Source: an uncultured Opitutia bacterium (GTDB lineage Bacteria; Verrucomicrobiota; Verrucomicrobiia; Opitutales; UBA953). From it: 7,418 nucleotides of DNA. Position numbers and translations under genes: made by a program. The notes under the pieces are model-generated. The model was given only the letters and a program-made list of their open reading frames with translations. It was not told the origin of the DNA and made no database searches. The stretch covers positions 1-7,418 of the forward strand of contig CAIKRN010000164.1 in assembly GCA_903829855.1 (NCBI GenBank), in the 5' to 3' direction. Of this stretch, positions 1-6,467 are shown in pieces. Numbering within the stretch: the first letter of the stretch is position 1; each line of letters opens with the position of its first letter.

Positions 1-749
1 ACGTAGTCGCGGTAGGGCCATGCGTTGGGGCGGGCCAGGTTGGTCTCGAAGCCATCAGATTCTGCGAAGCGCGCCACATCGAGCCAGTGGCGGGCCCATT
101 TCTCGCCGAAGCGCGGAGAGGCCAGCAGGCGGTTGACCATCGCGGCATAAGCATGATCTGAGTGGTCGGCGACGAAGGCGGCCACTTCTTCAGGCGTGGG
201 CGGCAGGCCGGTAATATCGTAGTAAGTCCGGCGGATGAGGATGCGCGGATCAGCTGGCTGAGACATCGTCAGTCCCTTGGACTTCAATCCTGATGCGATG
301 AAGTCGTCGATCGAACGGCCGTTCGCAGGTCGGCGGATGGGTTGGTAGGCCCAGTGGTCGAGGCGCGGGTTGCGGCGTGCCGCTAGGTCGGCGTCGTTCT
401 CGGGCCAAATCGCGCCCTCGGCAATCCACTGTCGGATCTTTTCCGTCTGGGTTGCCGTGAGTGGCTCGCCCTTGGGTGGCATCTTCTTGTCATCGTCTTG
501 CGTCGTGATGCGTTCGAAGATGAGAGACTTGGCTGCATTGCCAGCGACGAAGGCCGGACCCGATTCGCCGCCTTTGAGGGCGAACGACTTGGCGTCGAGA
601 CGAAGCTCCGCCTTATTCTTTTTTGGTCCATGGCATTCCACGCAACGGTCCTGGAGGAGCGGGCGAATCTCGCGGTCAAAATCCACAGCCGCACTCAGGC
701 TGGCTGCGGTGAGCAGCCAAGCGGCGAGGGTGGCGGGGAGGGCACGCAT
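1..749 (-). CDS. PSCyt1-PSCyt2 (DUF1549) cytochrome-like protein, N-terminal part; 3' end outside window
   Basis: An open frame runs from an ATG at 749 to the window edge (249 full codons) with no stop. The protein opens with a signal peptide (hydrophobic residues about 4-21, probable cleavage just before AVDFD). Next comes a PSCyt1-type haem-binding region: DFDREIRPLLQ, then CVECH with Cys36, Cys39 and His40, and a likely axial Met90 in KKMPPKG. The start of PSCyt2/DUF1549 follows from about residue 144 (SIDDF, then DITGLPPTPEE, WARHWLDVARFAESDGFE), reaching PNAWPYRDYV at the edge. It aligns without gaps to the PSCyt protein at 6349-3428, about 68% identical by eye over the first 120 residues, so the missing part probably holds the CARCH site and PSD1/DUF1553. 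Such proteins are probably exported c-type cytochromes; their reaction is unknown. No Shine-Dalgarno sequence is seen, but this ATG sits directly before the signal peptide. A DUF1501 partner would be expected just beyond the edge. Confidence 0.93.
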   Translation of the reverse strand, partial: MRALPATLAAWLLTAASLSAAVDFDREIRPLLQDRCVECHGPKKNKAELRLDAKSFALKGGESGPAFVAGNAAKSLIFERITTQDDDKKMPPKGEPLTATQTEKIRQWIAEGAIWPENDADLAARRNPRLDHWAYQPIRRPANGRSIDDFIASGLKSKGLTMSQPADPRILIRRTYYDITGLPPTPEEVAAFVADHSDHAYAAMVNRLLASPRFGEKWARHWLDVARFAESDGFETNLARPNAWPYRDY

Positions 750-774
750 GGAGGCGAGGCTTGGGGGTCGTTTG

Positions 775-803
775 ATATTAACACCTAAAGTCAAAAAGGC
801 TAC
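775..803 (-). promoter_or_regulatory. Putative core promoter of the second PSCyt gene
   Basis: On the minus strand GTAGCC (803-798) is followed by 17 bases and then TAATAT (780-775), a -10-like hexamer. Its end lies 25 bases before the ATG at 749. GTAGCC is a poor match to a sigma-70 -35 box. However, the same GTAGC plus -10-like hexamer at identical spacing lies upstream of the paralogous gene at 6349 (GTAGCA and TACAAT), and in both cases it stands exactly 18 bases downstream of the shared 17-base block. The assignment rests on that comparison, not on consensus strength. Confidence 0.45.
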
Positions 804-856
804 CGTCACCGTCTCCGGGGTTGGCACTATTATCTCACAAAGGCGAAGGGTGACGG
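803..856. repeat. 8-bp inverted repeat centred on the shared block
   Basis: The plus strand has CCGTCACC at 803-810 and its exact reverse complement GGTGACGG at 849-856, separated by 38 bases. The centre of symmetry (829.5) coincides with the centre of the 17-base block (830). The second copy of the block has no equivalent inverted repeat, so this may be chance or a locus-specific operator. Confidence 0.4.
822..838 (-). promoter_or_regulatory. Shared 17-base upstream block, copy A (putative regulator site)
   Basis: The minus strand reads GTGAGATAATAGTGCCA, 72 bases upstream of the ATG at 749. The other copy (6445-6429) differs only at the seventh base (T here, C there). Its centre is about 60 bases upstream of the start point implied by the -10-like hexamer at 780-775, a usual place for an activator. 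The block contains GATAAT/GACAAT, so it could itself act as a -10 element, but no -35 lies at the right distance in either copy. The binding protein is unknown. Confidence 0.5.
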
Positions 857-870
857 ATTGAATTTTGACC

Positions 871-888
871 CCGCCGGAATCCCGGTGG
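871..888 (-). terminator. Weak hairpin after the DUF1080 gene, possible terminator
   Basis: About 17 bases past the DUF1080 stop, the minus strand can form a 7-base-pair stem, CCACCGG with CCGGCGG, around a GATT loop and with one A-C mismatch. No run of U follows (the next bases are GGTCAAAATT), so it is not a classical intrinsic terminator. As RNA from the plus strand the mismatch becomes a G-U pair. It lies where a terminator between the operon and the next promoter would be expected, but the support is thin. Confidence 0.22.
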
Positions 889-905
889 TTCCTTCGCTTG
901 AGGAC

Positions 906-1889
906 TTATTTTTCGAGGACCCAGATATTGCGGTAGTAGACTGGGTTGCCGTGTTCTTGGAGTTGAAAGGGTCCGGGGGTGTTTGTGATGGTCTTGATGC
1001 CGCTGCTCGTGGTGGTGTGCGTAAGCTCGACGTTATCTTGGATGAGCACGCCGTTTTGGCGCACAGTGATTCGGGCGGCGGCGGTGCGCTTGCCTTCGGT
1101 GTCGAAGCGGGCGGCGGTGAAGTCGACGTCGTAGGTCTGCCACTGCAGGGGAGGGTAGCACATGTTCGTCTTTGGTGCGGAGATGGTGTAGATGCCTCCG
1201 CATTCGTTGTTCTCTCCTTTGAGGCCGAAGCTATCGAGTACCTGCACCTCGTAGCGGTCCTGGTGGTAAACGCCGCTATTTGCCCGACCCTGACCGCGCG
1301 CGTAGGGTTTGAAGGGCAGGAAGAACTCGAGGTGCATCGTGTAGTCCTTGAACATGTCCTTGGACGTGGTCCCGCAACGGAGGAAGCCGCGTTCATCAAT
1401 CTTGCCGCCTTTCCAGGCGTCGGCGTTTTTACCGTCGAACAAAACCTTTGCCCCTTGAGGGGCGGGAGCGTTTTCCGTCGAGCTGTGGCGGACGAGGCGG
1501 TGGAGGGGCGCGACTTCGGCGCCAGCGAGCGTGACCAAGAGCGTGCCGTCTTTCAGGGAGGCGGTGGAGCCGCCGGTCTTGGCTGCGAAATGAACGGCCG
1601 CGCCCTCGCGCTTGCCGTCGAGTTCTTGGCGCGGTGAACCGTCCCAACCCGCACCGGGCAGGCCGCCTTTGAAGATTACTAACCGATATTGATCACCCCC
1701 GAGCGCGATGATGTCGGCACCGGTGCCTTTGACTTCGAATTCACCTTGCAGGAGGAAGTCGGGTCCGGCGGCCTCCGCGGTCAGGTAGGCGATTTGATCT
1801 GGCGCTTTGGCTTTGGGCGACGGTGGCTCGGCTGCGGTGAGCAGGCTGAATGACACCAAGGCAAGGAGGCGTGCGGGGTGCAGGGGCAT
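906..1889 (-). CDS. Secreted DUF1080 (3-keto-disaccharide hydrolase family) protein
   Basis: A protein of 327 residues from the chosen ATG. Residues 1-20 form a signal peptide (MPLHPARLLALVSFSLLTAA, cleavage probably before EPPS). Residues about 30-130 are a separate N-terminal region with a GGLPGAGW motif (75-82), seen in many PVC DUF1080 proteins and of unknown role. Residues about 145-327 are the DUF1080 domain, a concanavalin-like beta sandwich, with landmarks LFDG (150-153), ANSGVYHQDRYEVQVLDS (203-220), LQWQTYDVDF and the closing EHGNPVYYRNIWV. Family members with known activity cleave 3-keto-glycosides made by oxidation of sugars at C3. The substrate here is not known. The gene follows DUF1501 by 75 bases, so it is probably the last gene of the operon starting at 6349. 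The start is uncertain: an in-frame ATG at 1919 adds ten residues (MVGRRGYALS), and a TTG at 1895 has AAGGAG ten bases upstream. I chose 1889 because the signal peptide then begins normally. Confidence 0.92.
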   Translation of the reverse strand: MPLHPARLLALVSFSLLTAAEPPSPKAKAPDQIAYLTAEAAGPDFLLQGEFEVKGTGADIIALGGDQYRLVIFKGGLPGAGWDGSPRQELDGKREGAAVHFAAKTGGSTASLKDGTLLVTLAGAEVAPLHRLVRHSSTENAPAPQGAKVLFDGKNADAWKGGKIDERGFLRCGTTSKDMFKDYTMHLEFFLPFKPYARGQGRANSGVYHQDRYEVQVLDSFGLKGENNECGGIYTISAPKTNMCYPPLQWQTYDVDFTAARFDTEGKRTAAARITVRQNGVLIQDNVELTHTTTSSGIKTITNTPGPFQLQEHGNPVYYRNIWVLEK

Positions 1890-1964
1890 GCTCAAGGCAT
1901 AGCCTCTCCTTCCGACCATTCCATCTCAATTTAGTGCCTCACGCAGCCCGCCGGTAACTGGGCG

Positions 1965-3419
1965 TTAGGCGAGGAGCGGCTTAATGACGTGGCCATGGAC
2001 GTCGGTCAGACGTCGTTTGGCGCCGTTGTTGTAGAAAGTCAGCTTCTCGTGGTCGACGCCGAGTAGGTGCAGGGCGGTCGCGTGCAGGTCGTAGCAATAG
2101 GCCGGGTTCTCTGCGACCTTGGCCCCGAGGTCGTCGGTGCTGCCGTAGGCGCTGCCGCCCTTGATGCCGCCACCGGCCATCCAGGCGGTGAAGGCGCCAG
2201 AGTTATGATCTCGTCCTTTACCTTGGGCGGCGGGTTGGCGTCCGAACTCGCTGGTACAGGTGACCAGCGTGCTGTCGAGGAGCCCGCGGGATTTCAAGTC
2301 TGTCAGTAGCGCGGCCGCTCCGTTATCGAGGATCGGACCCCAGTAGCCGTGGTCGCGCACGAGGTCTTCATGGCTATCCCAATTGGGGCGGATCTTTTTG
2401 GCGCCAGTGTTCTCGGCTCCGCAGTAGATCTGCACGAAGCGGACGCCGCGTTCGACCAAGCGTCGGGCCAGCAGGCATTGGCGGCCGAAGGTGCCGATGT
2501 CCGCGTGGTCGAGTCGGTAGAGTTTTTTGGTCGCCTCGGTTTCGCCGGTGAGGTCCGTCGCTTCAGGTGCGCTGAGTTGCAGGCGGGCGGCGAGTTCGTA
2601 GGCGCCGATGCGGGCTTCGAGTTCGGAATTGGCTCCCCGGGTCTCGGCGTGGGCGCGGTTGAGGGCTCCGAGGAAATCGCGCGAGGACTTCTCGGCGTCA
2701 CCGCGGAGGTGGGAAAACTCCTTCGCCGGGAAGAGGTCTTGGAGCGGCGGTTGCAAGGGGTCGCTGTTTAGCGTGGTGCCTTGGTGGATCGCGGGGAGGA
2801 AACCGGCGCCCCAGTTGATAACGCCGCCGGGCGGGAGGCCGCGTGGGTCGGGGAGGACGACGAATGCGGGTAGATCGGCGGACTCGCTGCCGAGGCCGTA
2901 GGTGACCCATGCGCCCATGCTCGGGAAGCCCGGCAGGATGAACCCACTGTTAGCCATGAACATTGCCGGACCGTGGAGCGCCGACTTGCTCTGCATGGAA
3001 TGGATGAAGGCCATCTCATCGACCTTGCCGGCGAGTTGCGGGAAGAGGTCGCTCATCCAGCGTCCGCTTTGGCCGTGCTGACGGAACGGCCAGTAGCTGC
3101 CCTGGCAGTTGCCCGGCTTGGAGGCGAAGAACTGTACTTTGCCGTCGGTATCAAACGGCTTGCCCTGACGCTTCGTCAGCTCGGGCTTGTAGTCCCAAGT
3201 GTCCACGTGGCTGAGTCCGCCCGGGCAAAAGATTTGGATGACCGCCTTGGCCTTGGCGGCATGGTGCAGGCCGTTGCGGCTGGCTGGACCGGTCGCAGCT
3301 TGCGCCTCGTTGAGCATCGCGGCGAGGGCGACGCCGCCGAGACCACCACCGAGTTCCCAGAGGAAATCCCGACGCCCGACCATGCGCTGGCGACGATTAC
3401 AGGAGTAGGGTGAGTCCAT
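1965..3419 (-). CDS. DUF1501 protein, Tat-exported, alkaline-phosphatase/sulfatase-like fold
   Basis: A complete protein of 484 residues. The N-terminus carries a twin-arginine signal: GRRDFLW at 15-21, a Gly/Ala-rich hydrophobic stretch (about 23-36) and a probable cut after AQA (39-41). Export by Tat implies folding, probably with metal, in the cytoplasm. Family landmarks are GGLSHVDTWD (67-76), NWDSHEDL (346-353), TSEFGR (389-394), GRDHN (402-406) and the C-terminal DVHGHVIKPLL. These Asp/His clusters fit metal sites of an alkaline-phosphatase/sulfatase-like fold, but no sulfatase C/S-x-P-x-R signature is present, so sulfatase activity cannot be claimed. The true function of DUF1501 is not established. 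The ATG at 3419 lies 8 bases after the stop of the PSCyt-PSD1 gene, which suggests translational coupling and decided the start; an internal Met13 (3383) is the alternative. PSCyt2-PSD1 followed by DUF1501 is a hallmark pair of PVC genomes. Confidence 0.95.
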   Translation of the reverse strand: MDSPYSCNRRQRMVGRRDFLWELGGGLGGVALAAMLNEAQAATGPASRNGLHHAAKAKAVIQIFCPGGLSHVDTWDYKPELTKRQGKPFDTDGKVQFFASKPGNCQGSYWPFRQHGQSGRWMSDLFPQLAGKVDEMAFIHSMQSKSALHGPAMFMANSGFILPGFPSMGAWVTYGLGSESADLPAFVVLPDPRGLPPGGVINWGAGFLPAIHQGTTLNSDPLQPPLQDLFPAKEFSHLRGDAEKSSRDFLGALNRAHAETRGANSELEARIGAYELAARLQLSAPEATDLTGETEATKKLYRLDHADIGTFGRQCLLARRLVERGVRFVQIYCGAENTGAKKIRPNWDSHEDLVRDHGYWGPILDNGAAALLTDLKSRGLLDSTLVTCTSEFGRQPAAQGKGRDHNSGAFTAWMAGGGIKGGSAYGSTDDLGAKVAENPAYCYDLHATALHLLGVDHEKLTFYNNGAKRRLTDVHGHVIKPLLA

Positions 3420-3427
3420 GGCGGTGG

Positions 3428-6349
3428 TCAGTCGAGGTAGGCGAACTCGTTCGCGTTGAGCAGGGCGCGGCAGAGCGCGAAGAGGCCGTCTTTCGCGACC
3501 AATGTCTCGGCAGCCTGTAGCTCGGTCGGCAGCGGCTCCCGCTGGAAGGTGAGCGCAAAGGCGCGGCGAATCGCGGCTGACCGGTTGCCGCCTTCTTTCT
3601 CAACGCGGGCGGCCAGATGCGTGGCCTGACGAAGCATGAATTCGTTGTTGGACAAGGCGAGGGCTTGGATTGCCGTGGTGGTGCGCATGCGGGCGGGCGC
3701 GAGATTGGCTGGATCGGGACAATCCAATGCGGTCAGGAAGGTGTGCGGGGTGGTCCGGACAATGAAACGATAGATGCTGCGGCGCCACAGCTCGGGTTTA
3801 TCGGGTGAGACGTAATTATAGATTGGGGCGTAGGCCTCGATGTAGTCGAAATCCTTAAAGCCCGGGCCGCCTTGAGTGAGGTCCAGTTTTCCGCTGGTGG
3901 CTAGGACGGCGTCGCGGAGAGATTCGGCGTCGAGGCGTCGCGGGTTCTGGCGCCAGAGCAGGCGATTGGCGGAGTCGAGGTTTGTGGCTTTGGTGTCGGT
4001 CGTCCGCGAGGACTGGCGATAGGTCGAGCTGGTGACGATCAGTCGGTGGAGTGGTTTGAGGTGCCAGCCGTTGCGCTGAAATTCACCGGCGAGCCAGTCG
4101 AGCAGTTCGGGGTGGCTGGGGCGATCGCCGCCCAGACCGAAATCGCTCGGGGTGGCCACGATGCCCTGACCGAAGTGGTGGTGCCAAAGGCGATTGACGA
4201 TAACCCGGCGTGTTAGGGGGTTCTCTGGGTGGGTGATCCACTCGGCGAGAGCGAGGCGGCGGTCGCCTTCGGGTAGTTCATTTCCGCCGAAGGCCACCGG
4301 GGCGTGCTTGGCCCAGGCGAACGCGGTGGGCTCGGCCTCAGCTCCCGTGTCCTCGGGGTTGCCGCGGCGGTTGATTTTAATGACGGCCACGGTGGCTTGC
4401 GGGACGGCGGCGTAGACTTTGGCGGGCTCAGTAAGCTTGGCGAGGGAGGCTTCGGCGAGCTTGGCCTCCGCGCGCAGGGCGGTGAGGCGCTTCAAGTCGG
4501 CGGGGGTCAGCTTGGTCTCCGCTCCGCTCATTTGCAGTTTCGGGTCACCGATAAAAAGCAGGTCGCTGCCGATGCCGTCGCCGCCATCCGTGGCGACGAG
4601 GGTGAGCGTCTTAGCGGAGTCAGGGATTTCAATGTCGAGGGCGGCCGTCTCATTCTTCCGCATCTTGAGCTTCTGGAATTTAAGTTCCGCGTCGACGTAG
4701 ACGGTGAAGTCCGCGCGCGAATTTGCGGCGGCTGCCCCGGCGCCGAAGCCCACGAGGCCAGTAAGGCGCATGGTGCGCTGGTGGCTGAGCTCGCGCAGTT
4801 TCGGCAGGTCAAAGGTGATGCCGCTGTTAGCGTGCATGCCGAGTATCGTGTGGCCCTTGGTCTTGAAGTCGGTGCCGTTCAGTTTGGTGCTTTCTTGCGC
4901 ATTAAGTGGACGGTTAGCGATGGCGTCCCAAGTGTGGCCGTTGGTCGCTGGGATGCCCTTGACCGGAGTATTGGCGGCGACCATGACGGTGCCTTTGCCG
5001 TCGGGGACGAAGATGGCGAGGACGCCGGGGACTTGATCGACCTTTTGCAGGGTATTGACCGGCAGGCCGCTGTGGTAGCCCTGTTTTTCCTTGGTGATCT
5101 TGCCGGTGCGATAGTCGATGCCGCTCTCGGTGGGCAGAAGCGAAGCGAGCTCGAAGCCTTGCCCGCTGAGTTGGGCAATCTGGCTATTTAAATCGGCCAG
5201 GGTTTTGGCCAGGCGGTTCTTGTCGGCGGCGTAGCGACTCTGCTCAGTTGCGTCGATGGTTCGGTCTTCACGCTTCACCCCGGCAAAGACGGCCCAAAGT
5301 CCGTAATACTCCTTCTGGGAAATCGGATCGAGCTTATGGTCGTGGCAACGCGCACAGTTCATCGTGATGGCCATCGTCGAGGTCATCACCTGAGTCACCA
5401 TGTCGTCGAGGTCACCCGCCCGCGCGGCGCGCTTTAAGACGTCGCTGCGGGTTTCGACATGCCCGACGAAGTCCCACGGACCGGCCGCGAGAAAGCCCGT
5501 GGCAATGACGGACGGCGGCGCTGTTGGTGCGAGGATGTCACCTGCAATTTGCTCCTTGATGAAGAGGTTGTACGGCTTATCGGCATTTAGCGAATCGATG
5601 ACGTAATCGCGGTAGCGCCAAGCATTCGGGCGGAGTTGATCACGTTCGAAGCCGTGGGTGTCCGCGTAGTGGGCGATATCGAGCCAGTGCCGTGCCCAGC
5701 GCTCACCGTACCGAGGCGAGGCGAGCATCTCATCGACGAGTTTCTCGTAGGCCTTCGGGTCGGCATCTTGGACGAAGCGTTCAACGCGTTCGGGTTCGGG
5801 GGGCAGGCCGTGCAGGTCGAAGCTGAGGCGCCGGACGAGCGTCCGCCGATCGGCCTCAGGCGAAAGGGTGAGGCCGGCGGACTTCAGCTTGGCGGCAACG
5901 AAATCATCAATCGATTTGGCCTGACCGAACTCCGTCCGCAACGGTTGGACGGACCAGTGGTCGAGGCGCGGGTCCCGCGAGGCGGCTCGTTCGAGTTCAT
6001 TCTCTGGCCAGATAGCACCGGCTTCAATCCAGCTTCGGACGGCGGCCACCTGTGCGGCCGTCAGGGGTGCACCCTTGGGCGGCATCTTCTGATCTTCATC
6101 CGTGGTGGTGAGCCGCTGGAGGAGGGGCGATTTTTCGGGCTGCCCGGCGATGATGGCTGGCCCTGACTCACCGCCTTTGAAGGCACGAGCTTTCGCATCG
6201 AGCCGGAGGTTGGCTTTAACCTTCTTGGGCCCGTGGCATTCCACGCAGCGCTCCTGGAGGAGCGGACGGATTTCTTTATCGAAGTCGACGGCCGCACCCA
6301 GGACGGCCGCGTTGAGCAGCAGGAGGGCGAGGGCGCTGAGGCGTTGCAT
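3428..6349 (-). CDS. PSCyt1-PSCyt2 (DUF1549)-NPCBM-like-PSD1 (DUF1553) cytochrome-like protein
   Basis: A complete protein of 973 residues, probably exported and haem-bearing. The signal peptide covers residues 1-20. PSCyt1 (about 21-115) has CVECH (Cys35, Cys38, His39) and a likely axial Met89 in QKMPPKG. PSCyt2/DUF1549 (about 144-360) contains DLHGLPPEPE, WARHWLDIAHYADTHGFE and a second site, CARCHDHKLDPI (Cys332, Cys335, His336). A helical, coiled-coil-prone stretch (about 368-396) leads into an NPCBM-like module (about 455-607). A second helical linker (about 611-643) precedes PSD1/DUF1553 (about 690-945; LAEWITHPENPLTRRVIVNRLW, RNGWHLKPLHRLIVTSSTYRQS), ending at FAYLD. The domain order PSCyt1-PSCyt2-PSD1 is standard; the carbohydrate-binding-like insert adds length. 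Two CxxCH sites suggest two haems c. The reaction is unknown, and electron transfer during glycan breakdown is inference. It heads the operon with DUF1501 and DUF1080. No Shine-Dalgarno sequence precedes the ATG; the last upstream bases are CCCTCTCC. Confidence 0.95.
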   Translation of the reverse strand: MQRLSALALLLLNAAVLGAAVDFDKEIRPLLQERCVECHGPKKVKANLRLDAKARAFKGGESGPAIIAGQPEKSPLLQRLTTTDEDQKMPPKGAPLTAAQVAAVRSWIEAGAIWPENELERAASRDPRLDHWSVQPLRTEFGQAKSIDDFVAAKLKSAGLTLSPEADRRTLVRRLSFDLHGLPPEPERVERFVQDADPKAYEKLVDEMLASPRYGERWARHWLDIAHYADTHGFERDQLRPNAWRYRDYVIDSLNADKPYNLFIKEQIAGDILAPTAPPSVIATGFLAAGPWDFVGHVETRSDVLKRAARAGDLDDMVTQVMTSTMAITMNCARCHDHKLDPISQKEYYGLWAVFAGVKREDRTIDATEQSRYAADKNRLAKTLADLNSQIAQLSGQGFELASLLPTESGIDYRTGKITKEKQGYHSGLPVNTLQKVDQVPGVLAIFVPDGKGTVMVAANTPVKGIPATNGHTWDAIANRPLNAQESTKLNGTDFKTKGHTILGMHANSGITFDLPKLRELSHQRTMRLTGLVGFGAGAAAANSRADFTVYVDAELKFQKLKMRKNETAALDIEIPDSAKTLTLVATDGGDGIGSDLLFIGDPKLQMSGAETKLTPADLKRLTALRAEAKLAEASLAKLTEPAKVYAAVPQATVAVIKINRRGNPEDTGAEAEPTAFAWAKHAPVAFGGNELPEGDRRLALAEWITHPENPLTRRVIVNRLWHHHFGQGIVATPSDFGLGGDRPSHPELLDWLAGEFQRNGWHLKPLHRLIVTSSTYRQSSRTTDTKATNLDSANRLLWRQNPRRLDAESLRDAVLATSGKLDLTQGGPGFKDFDYIEAYAPIYNYVSPDKPELWRRSIYRFIVRTTPHTFLTALDCPDPANLAPARMRTTTAIQALALSNNEFMLRQATHLAARVEKEGGNRSAAIRRAFALTFQREPLPTELQAAETLVAKDGLFALCRALLNANEFAYLD

Positions 6350-6381
6350 GGAGAGGGTGGGTGTGGTGCCAGCGTGGTTGT

Positions 6382-6410
6382 ATTGTACTCTCTTTCTGAC
6401 GGCTTGCTAC
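6382..6410 (-). promoter_or_regulatory. Putative core promoter of the PSCyt-PSD1/DUF1501/DUF1080 operon
   Basis: On the minus strand GTAGCA (6410-6405) is followed by 17 bases and TACAAT (6387-6382), one mismatch from TATAAT. The hexamer ends 32 bases before the ATG at 6349, implying a leader of roughly 25 bases. Both elements and their spacing match the region upstream of the paralogue at 749, while the bases between them do not. The -35-like element is a poor sigma-70 match, consistent with a promoter that needs an activator. Confidence 0.5.
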
Positions 6411-6428
6411 GCCCCTTGTTCCAACGAA

Positions 6429-6445
6429 TGGCACTATTGTCTCAC
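6429..6445 (-). promoter_or_regulatory. Shared 17-base upstream block, copy B (putative regulator site)
   Basis: The minus strand reads GTGAGACAATAGTGCCA, 79 bases upstream of the ATG at 6349, identical to the copy at 838-822 except for one C/T difference. It stands 18 bases upstream of the GTAGC element, exactly as in copy A. Flanking sequence is not conserved apart from a GCC three bases before the block. This argues for a selected protein-binding site, not a leftover of a recent duplication. The bound factor cannot be identified from the sequence. Confidence 0.5.
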
Positions 6446-6467
6446 TTTGGCCTGCGTCGGCTTGTAG

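Noticed and set aside
822..838. Sigma-54 promoter on the plus strand (TGGCAC at the start of the shared block)
   Set aside because: The -24-like TGGCAC is present in both copies, but the required GC of the -12 element is absent (TCTC instead of TTGC), and transcription would run antisense to the genes.
822..838. CRP-type site, because copy A contains TGTGA
   Set aside because: The second half-site TCACA is missing at the required spacing, and copy B reads AGTGA.
858..1637. Long plus-strand open frame of 259 codons opposite the DUF1080 gene
   Set aside because: It lies antisense to a gene with clear family motifs, has no recognisable domain, and is explained by high GC suppressing stop codons.
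1920..1964. A third copy of the shared block between the DUF1501 and DUF1080 genes
   Set aside because: Only GGCACTA (7 bases) matches, in the opposite orientation, with no GTAGC or -10-like hexamer at the right spacing; this is at chance level.
1965..3419. DUF1501 protein as a functional sulfatase
   Set aside because: The metal-site-like Asp/His motifs are there, but the formylglycine signature C/S-x-P-x-R expected of sulfatases is not seen.
4304..5191. Plus-strand open frame of 295 codons opposite the PSCyt-PSD1 gene
   Set aside because: Low-complexity Gly/Ala/Glu/Val-rich translation, no motif, and fully inside a well-supported gene on the other strand.
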